Shown piece after piece: positions 10,416 through 19,417 of a DNA stretch of 48,908 bases. The stretch comes from Nitrospirales bacterium (GTDB taxonomy: Bacteria > Nitrospirota > Nitrospiria > Nitrospirales > UBA8639): positions 1 through 48,908 of the forward strand of contig JAJDBQ010000021.1 of NCBI GenBank assembly GCA_029261255.1, read 5' to 3'. The number at the start of each line of letters is the position of its first letter. The stretch's first letter is position 1. Made by a program: the position numbers and the translations under genes. Under the pieces are notes generated by a model. It was given only the letters and a program-made list of their open reading frames with translations, was not told the origin of the DNA and did no database searches.

Positions 10416-11534
10416 CTAATCGCAAGTTGATGGGCCAGAATTACAATAACCAGCGAGATCGTAACTGAACCGAGGATCTAAGGTGGTAAGCTGGTGAATA
10501 AATCCACCAGGGCTTACCAGCTGTTCGATGTGAAAGACACCTTTGGGCTGTCCCCCTCGCATCACGAGTTTGGCTGCCTCTGCAGCCACTAACCCAGTCA
10601 GCTTAGCTTCCCCATGTCCAGTGACGTGGTATTCACGAAGAGTTTGCTCCCCATTAATAAGCCCATGAGCTTGTACTTTGACAGTACAAATGTCTGAGCC
10701 CATTCGAAACTTTGAGAGCAGATTTATAGTCAAAGCCCGCAAGATTTTAAGACGCACCAATCTCCCAATCCCTCTCCTTGCCAACATAGAAATAACTCGT
10801 GTGACGAATGAAGAATCAAAACATAGCCATGTCGATACGGATGGAATCTTCAACGTCTCAGGAATGACGTGTTGATCGGAGAAATTAAATCGAAAGGCCG
10901 TCCGCTTCTCCGAAATTCCAGGAAAGTGACATGCTCTGCTCTCGTTAAAGCTTTTCACCTTCAGTGGCACTCCACTATCATGCACAAAGAATTCCGCATC
11001 TAGATGCTCAACAAGCCAGGCAATCGCGGCATGGCCATGGACATCCCCAAGCCCAAGCATAATGAAAATGTCTAAATGAGTGAGGTCGTCAAACTGCTTC
11101 TTAGCATATGCCGCTAGCAAGTTTGACAATCCCGGGGCTAAACCGACACTAAGGAGGGCAGTGGCACCGTGTTCTTTAGCTACCGTATCTAGACTTTCGA
11201 CTTTTGTTTGGAAGTCATACTGAGCAGAGAGGTCAATGTAATGGATGCCCAATTCCAGACAAGTCCTGACAAAGGATACTTCCCTTTGATTCAAACACAT
11301 GATGACAAGACAAACATCGTCTAGAATTTTTTCCAACATTCGAGAGGCAAATACATCGATCTGCCTTGCTTCGGTTCCATTTCCAAATTCGGTGGCTAAA
11401 GCTTCAGCCTTGGTTCGACTTCGGCCCGCGACAATCACTTGGCCAGGGAATTGAGCCGAAAGCTCATGGGCCATCACACGACCAACCTGACCATATCCTC
11501 CCGCGACCAGAATTTTGCCTTGTTCACCAGGCAC
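10416..11534 (-). CDS. Saccharopine dehydrogenase-like NAD(P)-dependent oxidoreductase
   Basis: About 372 residues, soluble. The N-terminus is a Rossmann fold with [20 protein letters not shown], followed by the basic strand end [14 protein letters not shown], as in the saccharopine dehydrogenase/carboxynorspermidine synthase superfamily. The [15 protein letters not shown] region is characteristic of these proteins. The true substrate is unknown, and lysine or polyamine chemistry is only a family-level guess. The open frame can be extended to a TTG at 11612, but a GTG at 11534 has GAGG seven bases upstream and begins just before the dinucleotide-binding strand, so it is preferred. The gene ends 22 bases upstream of the xfp start on the same strand and may be cotranscribed with it. 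Confidence 0.75.
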   Translation of the reverse strand: MPGEQGKILVAGGYGQVGRVMAHELSAQFPGQVIVAGRSRTKAEALATEFGNGTEARQIDVFASRMLEKILDDVCLVIMCLNQREVSFVRTCLELGIHYIDLSAQYDFQTKVESLDTVAKEHGATALLSVGLAPGLSNLLAAYAKKQFDDLTHLDIFIMLGLGDVHGHAAIAWLVEHLDAEFFVHDSGVPLKVKSFNESRACHFPGISEKRTAFRFNFSDQHVIPETLKIPSVSTWLCFDSSFVTRVISMLARRGIGRLVRLKILRALTINLLSKFRMGSDICTVKVQAHGLINGEQTLREYHVTGHGEAKLTGLVAAEAAKLVMRGGQPKGVFHIEQLVSPGGFIHQLTTLDPRFSYDLAGYCNSGPSTCD

Positions 11535-11688
11535 TCCAAAACCTCGGTTCGGTTTGTAAGTAATATGTGATTTTTTATAGCGTTGCTTACATATTTCAGG
11601 GTAACGGAGCAAGCATTTACTGGGATAAGGAATCAGCCGATTAACGAAAAGACAGAACGTAACATTATGGCCGTATTGAAGATTTCAA

Positions 11689-11739
11689 AAGCCCAAGTAT
11701 TCTTCCTTCCCTGACAGAAGGGAAAATTCTTTTGGGCTT
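11689..11739 (-). terminator. Probable intrinsic terminator after the V-ATPase operon
   Basis: On the minus strand the outer arms AAGCCCAA and TTGGGCTT enclose an inner stem TTCCCT/AGGGAA, so one long stem-loop with a bulge can form. The 3' arm runs directly into TTTTG. It lies 174 bases beyond the stop of the last V-ATPase gene and before the oxidoreductase gene. About 170 bases on the operon side contain nothing recognisable. Confidence 0.55.
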
Positions 11740-11912
11740 GAACTGTAAATTCTGTAAACAACGCGACGAAATCTCACAAGTAATAATAAGTTGAGTGTTG
11801 AGTGGGGGTTGCCTTTGCGATTATTTCCAGACTTTAATTAGGCATTCAATCTTTTTAAATTTTCTCCTCGATAGCGATGGTCACGGACTGATTATTCTTT
11901 GGCCCTTAAGAA

Positions 11913-13733
11913 TTAGAATTGATTGGTAAGCGTTTCGATAGTTTGCTGGTAACGAGTGTGTTCATCTGAATGAGGGTGGCTGTAATTTAAATTCTTGTAG
12001 AGGTCGGTCAACCGTGTAAAAAATTCTCGGGCTTCCTCTCGATTGGCAAATTGGTAGTCTTTTTCGAGCAGCAACCTAATGAATTGAAAGCTTTCTTTTT
12101 GTCGATCAAGAGGCGTGGAACTATCCACTTCATCGAAGGCATCCTGTTGCACATACACCATGTCGAGGAATTTAGCCTTTTGCCACGTCACATAATCCTC
12201 CAGCGTAATGCCTTCTTCCCCTGTCACCTGCATCATTTGATAGACCGCATCTCCCCGTTTCAGGAGATCCAGGCTGGCCTGAACTTGTTCGGACCACTCT
12301 GTATCCAAGTGCGTCTCATACCAAGGTTGAAGTTGCTTCGAATACCGTGACCAAGAAATGAGAGGATCAACCGCTGGATAAAAACGGCGGTAGGCACGAT
12401 CGGAAGATAGTCCCAAAAACGTTTTGACAGTAGAAAGAGTTGATTGAGTGACAGGTTCTTCAAAATTACCACCGGCAGGTGAAACCGTCCCGATCATGGT
12501 TACACTCCCAATTGATCCATCTGGACATCTGATAACTCCCGCACGCTCATAAATTGATTTGATGTTTGAGTCCAGGTATGCCGGGAAAGCTTCTTCTCCC
12601 GGAATTTCTTCCATTTGGCCCGAGGTTTCCCGTATGGCTTGTGCCCACCGCGATGTTGAATCAGCAATGACCAGAACGTGATATCCCATCTGCCGAAAAT
12701 ATTCTCCCAATGTCATTCCCGTATAAATAGAAGATTCTCTCGCGGCAACTGGCATTGATGATGTGTTACAGATAATAATGGTTCGATCCATGAGAGACCC
12801 CCCGGTTCGGGGGTCGGCCAAGTTCGGGAATTCAGTAATCGTTTCGACCACCTCTCCGGCTCGCTCGCCACAGGCAACGATAATGACGATGTCAATATTA
12901 GAAAATCTGGCTATTAAGCTTTGTAGGACCGTTTTGCCTGCGCCAAAAGGACCTGGAATACAAGCCGTTCCTCCTCGGGCGATTGGAAAGAACGTGTCGA
13001 TGAGGCGAATGCTTGTGATAAGAGGTTCTGATGGATATTGGCGTTCCACGAGTTGTTTTCGGAGCATGGCTTCGGGCAGCGAGCGGCGAATGGGCCATCG
13101 TTGAATCATCGTGACATCATGGTTCTTGCCATCAACTCCAGAGATTCGAGCCACCGGGGTGTTCGCGGTAAAATTTCCTTCATGGATCCAGCCCACAGTA
13201 ACAGGACCCATTTCGTTAAAGGGAACCATAATTTTATGGGTGAATCGACCTTCTTGAACGGTTCCGATTACCTCCCCTGCCCGTAGGGTGGCACCAATAC
13301 TTGCCACGGGCGTGAACGTCCATTTTCGTTGAAGGTCAACGGGGTTGGCATAGATCCCACGAGGAAGAAAAAACCCATGCTGTTGCGCCAGTACCGGCAA
13401 GGGATTTTGAAGTCCATCAAACACTTGTCCTAGGAGCCCAGGGCTCAACGTGGCAGATAACATTTCGCCTGTGAGATCCACCCGTTGCCCAACGGCAATG
13501 CCGTTAGTCTCTTCGTACACTTGCAAATCTGCTGTCATACCATGGATTCGCAGGACTTCGGCCTTTAGCCGCTGATTCCCTACACAGACATAGGCCACTT
13601 CATTTTTTACAATGTGGCTTTCTTTGGCCTCAATGGTCACGAGGTTTTCTCGAACACCGATCACCTCGGCATGACGAGTAAGAGGGCTGGTGTGTGTAGT
13701 GGCCAAGTTAGGCAAAGACCCGGTTGTATTCAC
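11913..13733 (-). CDS. atpA (ntpA): V-type ATP synthase/ATPase catalytic subunit A
   Basis: A 606-residue catalytic subunit of the soluble V1 head. The Walker A motif GPFGAGKT is at residues 261-268. [11 protein letters not shown] and the [25 protein letters not shown] region, which follow it in all V/A-type A subunits, are present, as is the non-homologous-region insert typical of A over F-type beta. The GTG start lies inside the preceding gene (overlap of 26 bases). That indicates translational coupling with the DUF2764-type subunit. It is the last gene of the operon and is followed by a stem-loop. Unusually, A is separated from B by five genes, whereas they are normally adjacent. Confidence 0.97.
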   Translation of the reverse strand: MNTTGSLPNLATTHTSPLTRHAEVIGVRENLVTIEAKESHIVKNEVAYVCVGNQRLKAEVLRIHGMTADLQVYEETNGIAVGQRVDLTGEMLSATLSPGLLGQVFDGLQNPLPVLAQQHGFFLPRGIYANPVDLQRKWTFTPVASIGATLRAGEVIGTVQEGRFTHKIMVPFNEMGPVTVGWIHEGNFTANTPVARISGVDGKNHDVTMIQRWPIRRSLPEAMLRKQLVERQYPSEPLITSIRLIDTFFPIARGGTACIPGPFGAGKTVLQSLIARFSNIDIVIIVACGERAGEVVETITEFPNLADPRTGGSLMDRTIIICNTSSMPVAARESSIYTGMTLGEYFRQMGYHVLVIADSTSRWAQAIRETSGQMEEIPGEEAFPAYLDSNIKSIYERAGVIRCPDGSIGSVTMIGTVSPAGGNFEEPVTQSTLSTVKTFLGLSSDRAYRRFYPAVDPLISWSRYSKQLQPWYETHLDTEWSEQVQASLDLLKRGDAVYQMMQVTGEEGITLEDYVTWQKAKFLDMVYVQQDAFDEVDSSTPLDRQKESFQFIRLLLEKDYQFANREEAREFFTRLTDLYKNLNYSHPHSDEHTRYQQTIETLTNQF

Positions 13734-14388
13734 CGAGAGCTTCCATGGTTAATTTTTCGAAACGAACAATGGCGTTGTGTTTGTTATACAGTAGCCATCT
13801 GTTTAGGAGATCCCATTTGAACAAATAGGTCAGGAATACATCGAATGTAAAATACTGCCCCTCAGTTACGTGGTTCAAATAGTTCCAAGACAAATGCATA
13901 ACACATTTCTGCAACTTCAGCGTTTCCTCCGTTTCGAGAAGCTGCCGGGCTTCAGGAACCCATGGGAAAAGAGGTGCAAGTTTGAAATTGTCTTCATTCC
14001 AGTTTCGCTCAATATGACTCACCCAGGGTGCAATTCCCCACGCCATGCCTTCTGAAGATATAGAGCGATGGCGCCGGCGTAACGCAGCAAGAATAGTTCG
14101 CATAGTCATTTTAAATTTGATGATGTTCCTCAGGGTTGGTTGGTGTACGGAAAACATGATGTGTTTGTACCAAGCAATGACCTCTTTATCCGTACGTTCG
14201 ACAGGCTGGCGCTCCCACCATAAAAAGTTCATCGCGACCCTGGCTGTTTCAACATCTTCCTGGACCAACATGCTCATCCGAGCCTCCAAGCGTTCCAAGG
14301 TTATTGGCAACCTTCTTGCCTTATCAAAGCGTGGCAAAAATGGAAGACTCGCCATGAGTGTATAGTATGTCTTGTGTTCCTGTTTCAC
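13708..14388 (-). CDS. V-ATPase-associated DUF2764-family protein (subunit C equivalent)
   Basis: 226 residues. The N-terminus YYTLMASLPFLP matches the hallmark of DUF2764 proteins, which sit between E and A in bacterial V-ATPase operons of Chlamydia, spirochaetes and Bacteroidetes. They are thought to take the place of the central-stalk collar subunit C. The rest is mainly amphipathic helix, rich in Trp, Leu and Arg, with no membrane segment. The GTG start has GAGG eight bases upstream and lies 12 bases after the E stop. The gene overlaps the A start. The family assignment is by motif and context. Confidence 0.75.
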   Translation of the reverse strand: MKQEHKTYYTLMASLPFLPRFDKARRLPITLERLEARMSMLVQEDVETARVAMNFLWWERQPVERTDKEVIAWYKHIMFSVHQPTLRNIIKFKMTMRTILAALRRRHRSISSEGMAWGIAPWVSHIERNWNEDNFKLAPLFPWVPEARQLLETEETLKLQKCVMHLSWNYLNHVTEGQYFTFDVFLTYLFKWDLLNRWLLYNKHNAIVRFEKLTMEALGEYNRVFA

Positions 14389-14400
14389 TTTGCCGTCCTC

Positions 14401-15069
14401 TTATCTCACCATTCCTTCAAGCCTCGCTCGAAACCGCGGAAGTACATGTTTTAAAAGAAGGTCGGAAATGGTCTGTTCGGTCAACTCTATTTCTAGATCT
14501 TTGTCGATGAGCCGAATTCGGATTCCTTCTGTGTGGTCACCACCAACTTTAATCTCAATTTCTTGGCGCAGCATTGCACTTGAGAGTTGTTGGGTGAGGG
14601 TTGAAAGAAGGTCTGCTTGAGGGTGCTCAGAGAATTCCGTGCCGCGTATTATCTCTGGGGAGATCAAAATTTCTATCGGTTGGGTTTCAATGTCTTTTGT
14701 CAGAATTTCGCGGACCACTTCTAAAATGAGCGCCAGAAGACTTTCTCTATCGTGCATCGTCTCGGACACCAAATTCTTGACTTGAGCGGCAAACCGGGAC
14801 GTGATTTCTGATTTCAAACGTAACACGGTGTCTCGAAATGCGAGTTTCAAAGCCGCTTCAGAGGCGGCTTTGTCTTGTTCAATATCCTTTTTGATCTTGG
14901 CTTTCATTTCATCAGCTTCACCGTTCGCCTTTTGGACAATCTCTAAGGCCATCTTCCGCGCTTCCTCTACGAGTCGGTCAGCTTCTCGCTGCCCAGTTTC
15001 GACACCTTTGTCTCGCAATTGTTGGATAAATTGCTCGACCCCTTGAGCCGATTGTGGTTCGTCAGACAT
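14401..15069 (-). CDS. atpE (ntpE): V-type ATPase subunit E (peripheral stalk)
   Basis: 222 residues. The N-terminal half (about 10-90) is a long charged helix rich in Lys, Glu and Ala. It contains the conserved EADRLVEEARKMALEIVQKA type repeat of the peripheral-stalk stator. The C-terminal half is the globular domain that binds the A/B head. It lies 21 bases after the proteolipid gene and 12 bases before the DUF2764 gene. No separate G/H stalk-partner gene is visible in the operon, as in other operons of this type. Confidence 0.88.
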   Translation of the reverse strand: MSDEPQSAQGVEQFIQQLRDKGVETGQREADRLVEEARKMALEIVQKANGEADEMKAKIKKDIEQDKAASEAALKLAFRDTVLRLKSEITSRFAAQVKNLVSETMHDRESLLALILEVVREILTKDIETQPIEILISPEIIRGTEFSEHPQADLLSTLTQQLSSAMLRQEIEIKVGGDHTEGIRIRLIDKDLEIELTEQTISDLLLKHVLPRFRARLEGMVR

Positions 15070-15090
15070 CCTTGACCTTTAATCCTTCCT

Positions 15091-15540
15091 TCAGGTTAAC
15101 GGAACCCCAGCACCTAATAGTAAAGCAAACACAAAGGCAAAGACGGCAAATCCCTCTACAACGGCTGCCGGTGCGATTGAGAGTCCAAAAATTTCAGATT
15201 TGGTTTTTGCCACATTGATGGCAGAGGCACAGCAGTTTCCCTGATGTATGGCGCTCATCATTAATGCCAGACCAGCGAGAACCCCAATTCCGAAGAGGCC
15301 AGGGGAACTTTCAAGAGTAACCGTTCTATTGAGAGAGAGCATGACGACAATTCCATACACAGTTTGAGACGATGGCATGGCCGATACCCCTATGAAACGA
15401 CCATGGCCACTTTCTGTTTCCAAGAGTGCTCCGCACGCCGCCTGTCCAGCATGAGCACATCCCACAATGCTGCCAATCGCTCCAAGGGCCATAGGACTAT
15501 AAATGCCCATCCAACCTAGAATGAGGATAATTTGTTCCAC
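15091..15540 (-). CDS. atpK (ntpK): V-type ATPase proteolipid subunit K (c ring), Na+-site-like
   Basis: 149 residues forming two tandem helical hairpins (four membrane helices), the duplicated V-type rotor subunit. Hairpin 1 has AMPSSQTVYG, aligning with ALPGTQGLYG of Enterococcus hirae NtpK. Hairpin 2 has AIHQG and AAVVEGFAVFAF, aligning with the NtpK Gln110 and Glu139 regions. The Na+ ligands Gln65, Gln110 and Glu139 are therefore all present, with Thr64 replaced by Ser. That is consistent with Na+ rather than purely H+ coupling, but this is inference. The GTG at 15540 has a strong AAGGAGGAG Shine-Dalgarno and is preferred to the longer frame from 15600. The start overlaps the end of the I subunit gene by 25 bases. 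Confidence 0.93.
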   Translation of the reverse strand: MEQIILILGWMGIYSPMALGAIGSIVGCAHAGQAACGALLETESGHGRFIGVSAMPSSQTVYGIVVMLSLNRTVTLESSPGLFGIGVLAGLALMMSAIHQGNCCASAINVAKTKSEIFGLSIAPAAVVEGFAVFAFVFALLLGAGVPLT

Positions 15541-17315
15541 CTTGTCTCCTCCTTTTTGGCAAATGCTCGAAAGGGATATCCTTCTTCTGAAAGGCTCCAA
15601 TTAAAAAATTCAATAAAGTTTAAGCGCAATCCATGAACAAATCCACTGACGATGGCAAGCGAAAGATTCAGGCCGTGTCCCAACACAATAATGAATAGTG
15701 CTATGAGCATCCCAAAGCCATGAAAGGTTCTGGCTGCCTCGATCGCCAGATGGTTAAATGCCATGGCTAACGAGGCGCTCGCTAATCCTAGGGCAAAGAG
15801 ACGAAGATAGCTAAGGATATCTCCAAAGGCATTTGGCAGACGGGCTAGTTCTAAAAGACCACCCCAAAGGCGTTTTGAAATGTCCGGGTGAGGGTTTTTA
15901 AATAGGAGAATGCTGAGACCTCCTACCGCCATGATCCAAGGGCTTATGGCTTCCCAACTTGAGGGAAGCACTTTTTGGGAACTTAACCATAATCCGGTCG
16001 CCCCCAAAATGAGGAGGACCCAACCAACCCGTGAGAGGGCTTGCTGACTCTTCCTCAGTCGATAGGCCTCTACAAGATTAGCCGTCAGAACATGAATGAC
16101 CCCTATCAATATGGATAAGAGAATCATGTTATCGGAGTTCTTGATATCGAATATTTTGACCTTAGCCAGTAATGTTTCAGAACCAGGCTGAATGCCAAAA
16201 TAGCTGCCTGCCAATACCCCCCAAACTGTAGAAGTGAGAACTAATGCCATAAATAAATTCCGATATTTACGGCGTGTGGGCGTTCGGGTGAGACTTCTCC
16301 ACATAATAAGAAGAAATAATCCTAGCAATGCGGCATATCCTGCATCGGAAAGGATGATGGCAAAAAAGACGGCGAAAGAGATGAACACGGTCGTGGAGGG
16401 ATCCCATGACCTGTAGTCAGGAGTTAAATAAAAAGAGACCAAGTCTTTTCCGGCTTCTAACGGTTCGGGGTTTTCAATAAACGTCGGTGGAGTCTCACAA
16501 GGATCAGGATTTTCGACGACCATCCCCAGACCGTGGGTGCGGGCATAGACTTGCAGTCGAGAAATGTCCGATTGAGGCGTCCATGCTTGGCAAACAAAAA
16601 TTGGGTCGGCATCGTAGGTTTGCTTAAGAGCGCTCTCAAGCAGCGCTTTGTCTTGAAGCTGGTTGAGGTTTTGGACAAACAAATCCACCCATCGCGTAAG
16701 GCTCAATCGTTGAGCCCACAGGTCATCTAATTCCACATTGATTTCTTCAAGTCTGGTTTCCAACTCCAATAGCGATTGCACCCCAAGATTAGTTCGGATA
16801 CCAGGTAGGTTGACCGGTTCCTCTTTCCCAACGACCACCACGTAGCTAAAACGATTATCGTGATTCACCACTTGCCAAATATAGGTAGTGTTTTTCATTT
16901 GTTTCATTTGATAGTGGGGAATGATGTAAAACCACATCCTGAAATTCCCAAAGCCCCCCGATGGGGGAATAGAGAAGTTTCCCCAAGGTTGGAGCGTTCG
17001 AATTTTGGGGGAAAGGGCATCCCGCTCTGCCTGCAGGGATTGCATTCGAGCTTGAATAGCTAACGCTTCCTGTTCAACGCGCGAGGCGTCGAATCCCGCA
17101 GGATTGTGGACCTGCCGCCGTCGTTCGTGACACGAAAGAAGAAATTTTAAGGCATTTCGCGCTGGTAGAGAGGAATGTGCAAATTCTTCCTTGTCCCCTC
17201 TACCCTCTAATGGGATCAGGTGGAGACAGCCCAGCTCTTGAAGTTCAGCCAGCCGACACAATTTTTCCTCGAACAGGCCGTAAAAAGTGACTTTTTTTAA
17301 CGAGACGATACTCAA
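15516..17315 (-). CDS. atpI (ntpI): V-type ATPase membrane subunit I (subunit a)
   Basis: 599 residues. The N-terminal cytoplasmic half starts MSIVSLKKVTFYGLFEEK and contains coiled-coil arms (about 60-110 and 180-230). The C-terminal half has about seven membrane helices. The segment LSYLRLFALGLASASLA holds the essential Arg that faces the rotor Glu. The start codon is TTG with GAGGTGG a short distance upstream, 20 bases after the D stop. It is slightly shorter than many a/I subunits (about 620-660) but no signature is missing. Confidence 0.95.
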   Translation of the reverse strand: MSIVSLKKVTFYGLFEEKLCRLAELQELGCLHLIPLEGRGDKEEFAHSSLPARNALKFLLSCHERRRQVHNPAGFDASRVEQEALAIQARMQSLQAERDALSPKIRTLQPWGNFSIPPSGGFGNFRMWFYIIPHYQMKQMKNTTYIWQVVNHDNRFSYVVVVGKEEPVNLPGIRTNLGVQSLLELETRLEEINVELDDLWAQRLSLTRWVDLFVQNLNQLQDKALLESALKQTYDADPIFVCQAWTPQSDISRLQVYARTHGLGMVVENPDPCETPPTFIENPEPLEAGKDLVSFYLTPDYRSWDPSTTVFISFAVFFAIILSDAGYAALLGLFLLIMWRSLTRTPTRRKYRNLFMALVLTSTVWGVLAGSYFGIQPGSETLLAKVKIFDIKNSDNMILLSILIGVIHVLTANLVEAYRLRKSQQALSRVGWVLLILGATGLWLSSQKVLPSSWEAISPWIMAVGGLSILLFKNPHPDISKRLWGGLLELARLPNAFGDILSYLRLFALGLASASLAMAFNHLAIEAARTFHGFGMLIALFIIVLGHGLNLSLAIVSGFVHGLRLNFIEFFNWSLSEEGYPFRAFAKKEETRWNKLSSF

Positions 17316-17335
17316 GGTTGTCCACCTCTTCCGCG

Positions 17336-17941
17336 TTATAACGATCCTTTTTCGAGATGCTTCCCTTTGGCAATCTTGGAGCGCACAACATCGCCACGCT
17401 CGGTGTCTGCTAAAAAGATTTGAATTTTCTTTATATGCTGTCTCTTGGAAGGAATCATGACTTTCTCAAATAGGTTGACCCGCTGGGCCGTTCGTCTGGT
17501 CGCACTCTCAAGACGCCGTTTTCGTTCTTCCTCTACTTGCATTTGGATCTTTATTTCGGCTACCTGACGAAGCTGCACAACCAACACATCCACCCAATGA
17601 GGTTTCGCCAGTAAGGCATATTCTCGAAAATGCCAATTCACCCTCAGGAGGACCGGCAGCTTCACCCCCAATATATTTTCTTCCTCAAGCGTAAGGTCCT
17701 GAACCTTCAATAACCCCGATAAATCAATCTCTTGATTAGCCACCATGGGAAGGCGTTCACCTGATTGAGTAATTAAATGTGCGAGCTGAGCCTTTTTCTC
17801 CTCCATCAAACTCTTGCTCACAGCGATGAGGGCCATAAGATGTTGCCGCTTGAGATCGAGGGAAGGCAGAAACTGTTGGTAAATGTTTAACTGTTTTCTC
17901 TGCTTATGTAGTTCGGTTTTATTGAGCGCCAGTCGTGCCAT
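17336..17941 (-). CDS. atpD (ntpD): V-type ATPase subunit D (central rotor shaft)
   Basis: 201 residues. The N-terminus LALNKTELHKQRKQLNIYQQ and the C-terminal RRTAQRVNLFEKVMIP block are typical of the D subunit, whose two long helices form a coiled-coil shaft inside the A3B3 head. It lies 7 bases after the B stop. No subunit F gene is visible; operons of the E-C-A-B-D-I-K type also lack a recognisable F. Confidence 0.93.
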   Translation of the reverse strand: MARLALNKTELHKQRKQLNIYQQFLPSLDLKRQHLMALIAVSKSLMEEKKAQLAHLITQSGERLPMVANQEIDLSGLLKVQDLTLEEENILGVKLPVLLRVNWHFREYALLAKPHWVDVLVVQLRQVAEIKIQMQVEEERKRRLESATRRTAQRVNLFEKVMIPSKRQHIKKIQIFLADTERGDVVRSKIAKGKHLEKGSL

Positions 17942-17948
17942 TTACATC

Positions 17949-19355
17949 CTACTTATCTTGGTTGCCCTTTTTCAGAGGGCGGAAATATTTATCGATGAGA
18001 GTTTGTTTAATGAGCAGTTCTTGAGGTTCAAAGCACTCGCCTAAGGTTTCCCAACAGAGGTCCAGGGCCTTGTCAATGTGAAGAGAAACATTGATGTCCA
18101 TAAACCGTTTCCGGAACAGTTGGCCAAATTGTAAAAGGTTCTTATCGAAAGGAGAGAGATCAAAGGCCATGGCCTGCTTTTGAGCTGCTTCCTGGGCCCC
18201 TGCGTACAGGCGGATCATGGTATTCATGATCTGGGCGTGATCATCTCGAGTGACTTTCCCGATGACTCGTTGTTTTAAGCGAGACAAAGAGCCAAAGGGA
18301 TCAATCATTCGATCATGAAGATAAAACTGCCCTTCAGTAATGTACCCCGTATTGTCGGGCACGGGATGCGTGACATCATTTCCGGGCATGGTAGTAACCG
18401 TAAGAATGGTTACGGACCCAGCTCCTTTGAAATCGCAGGCTTTTTCATAGCGTTTGGCAAGCTGGGTGTAGAGATCACCCAAATATCCGCGATTTGAGGG
18501 GATATGCTCCAAAGCCAACCCAATTTCTTTCATAGCATCCGCATAAGCCGTCATATCGGTAAGCAACACCAGGACCCGTTTTCCTTCTTCCACCGCGAAC
18601 CGTTCGGCAACGGCCAAAGCCATATCTGGAACGAGCAATCGCTCCACGATGGGGTCGGAGGCCAAATTGACAAACATCACAGTTCGATGGAAAACCCCTT
18701 GTTCCTCAAAAGTCGATCGGAAAAAATAAAAATCGTCGAAGATCAACCCTAAGCCGCCGAACACCACGATATCCGCGTCTGCTTGAAAACCAATTCGAGC
18801 CAGTAATTCATTATGTGGTTCGCCCGGAATGCTAAAGATGGGAATTTTTTGACTTTCCACCAGGCTGTTAAACAGATCAATCATTGGGATGTGTGTATGA
18901 ATCATAGTTTGAGGCATTACTCGCATAATCGGATTGACGGTTGGGCCAGCAATATCGATTTTGGGCTCAGCCCAAAGATCCGGCCCTGCATCAATAGGTT
19001 CACCAGAGCCCCGAAAAATTCGCCCCAAAATGTTTGGAGAATAGGTGACTTGCATGGGGGTGCCCAAAAATCGCACGGTAGATCCTGTCGAGTAACCTTT
19101 CGCCCCAGCGAACAATTGTAAACTGGCGACTTCTCTGTTCAATTCAATCACACGAGCCATAGATCGCTCACCGTTAACATTCTCCACTATCCCCAGTTCC
19201 CCCAACGGAATATTGGGCGCGCGTACACGAAGAATATCCCCAACAATGCCCAATATTCGTGTGTGCCGATACAGGTCTTGACTCAACGTAATACTATCCT
19301 TTTGATCAATTTGGTCTTCAAATAACGGTCTCTCTATAAAAAGAAAGCCCTCCAT
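17949..19355 (-). CDS. atpB (ntpB): V-type ATPase regulatory subunit B
   Basis: 468 residues. It is the non-catalytic nucleotide-binding partner of A. In place of a P-loop it has IFSIPGEPHNELLARIGFQA, matching the S-G-x-G-x-P-H-N-E-L-A-x-Q-I-A block of B subunits. The C-terminal YLGDLYTQLAKRYEKA, TMPGNDVTHPVPDNTGYITEGQ and RLKQ blocks are all conserved. It is the first gene of the seven-gene V-ATPase unit and lies 62 bases downstream of nhaA on the same strand. The start ATG has no strong Shine-Dalgarno, so the exact start is less certain. Confidence 0.95.
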   Translation of the reverse strand: MEGFLFIERPLFEDQIDQKDSITLSQDLYRHTRILGIVGDILRVRAPNIPLGELGIVENVNGERSMARVIELNREVASLQLFAGAKGYSTGSTVRFLGTPMQVTYSPNILGRIFRGSGEPIDAGPDLWAEPKIDIAGPTVNPIMRVMPQTMIHTHIPMIDLFNSLVESQKIPIFSIPGEPHNELLARIGFQADADIVVFGGLGLIFDDFYFFRSTFEEQGVFHRTVMFVNLASDPIVERLLVPDMALAVAERFAVEEGKRVLVLLTDMTAYADAMKEIGLALEHIPSNRGYLGDLYTQLAKRYEKACDFKGAGSVTILTVTTMPGNDVTHPVPDNTGYITEGQFYLHDRMIDPFGSLSRLKQRVIGKVTRDDHAQIMNTMIRLYAGAQEAAQKQAMAFDLSPFDKNLLQFGQLFRKRFMDINVSLHIDKALDLCWETLGECFEPQELLIKQTLIDKYFRPLKKGNQDK

Positions 19356-19417
19356 TTAATGCGCAGGCCAAATGAACCTACCCAAAGAATATCGTTCTAA
19401 TCTTAGCATGCTTGGGC

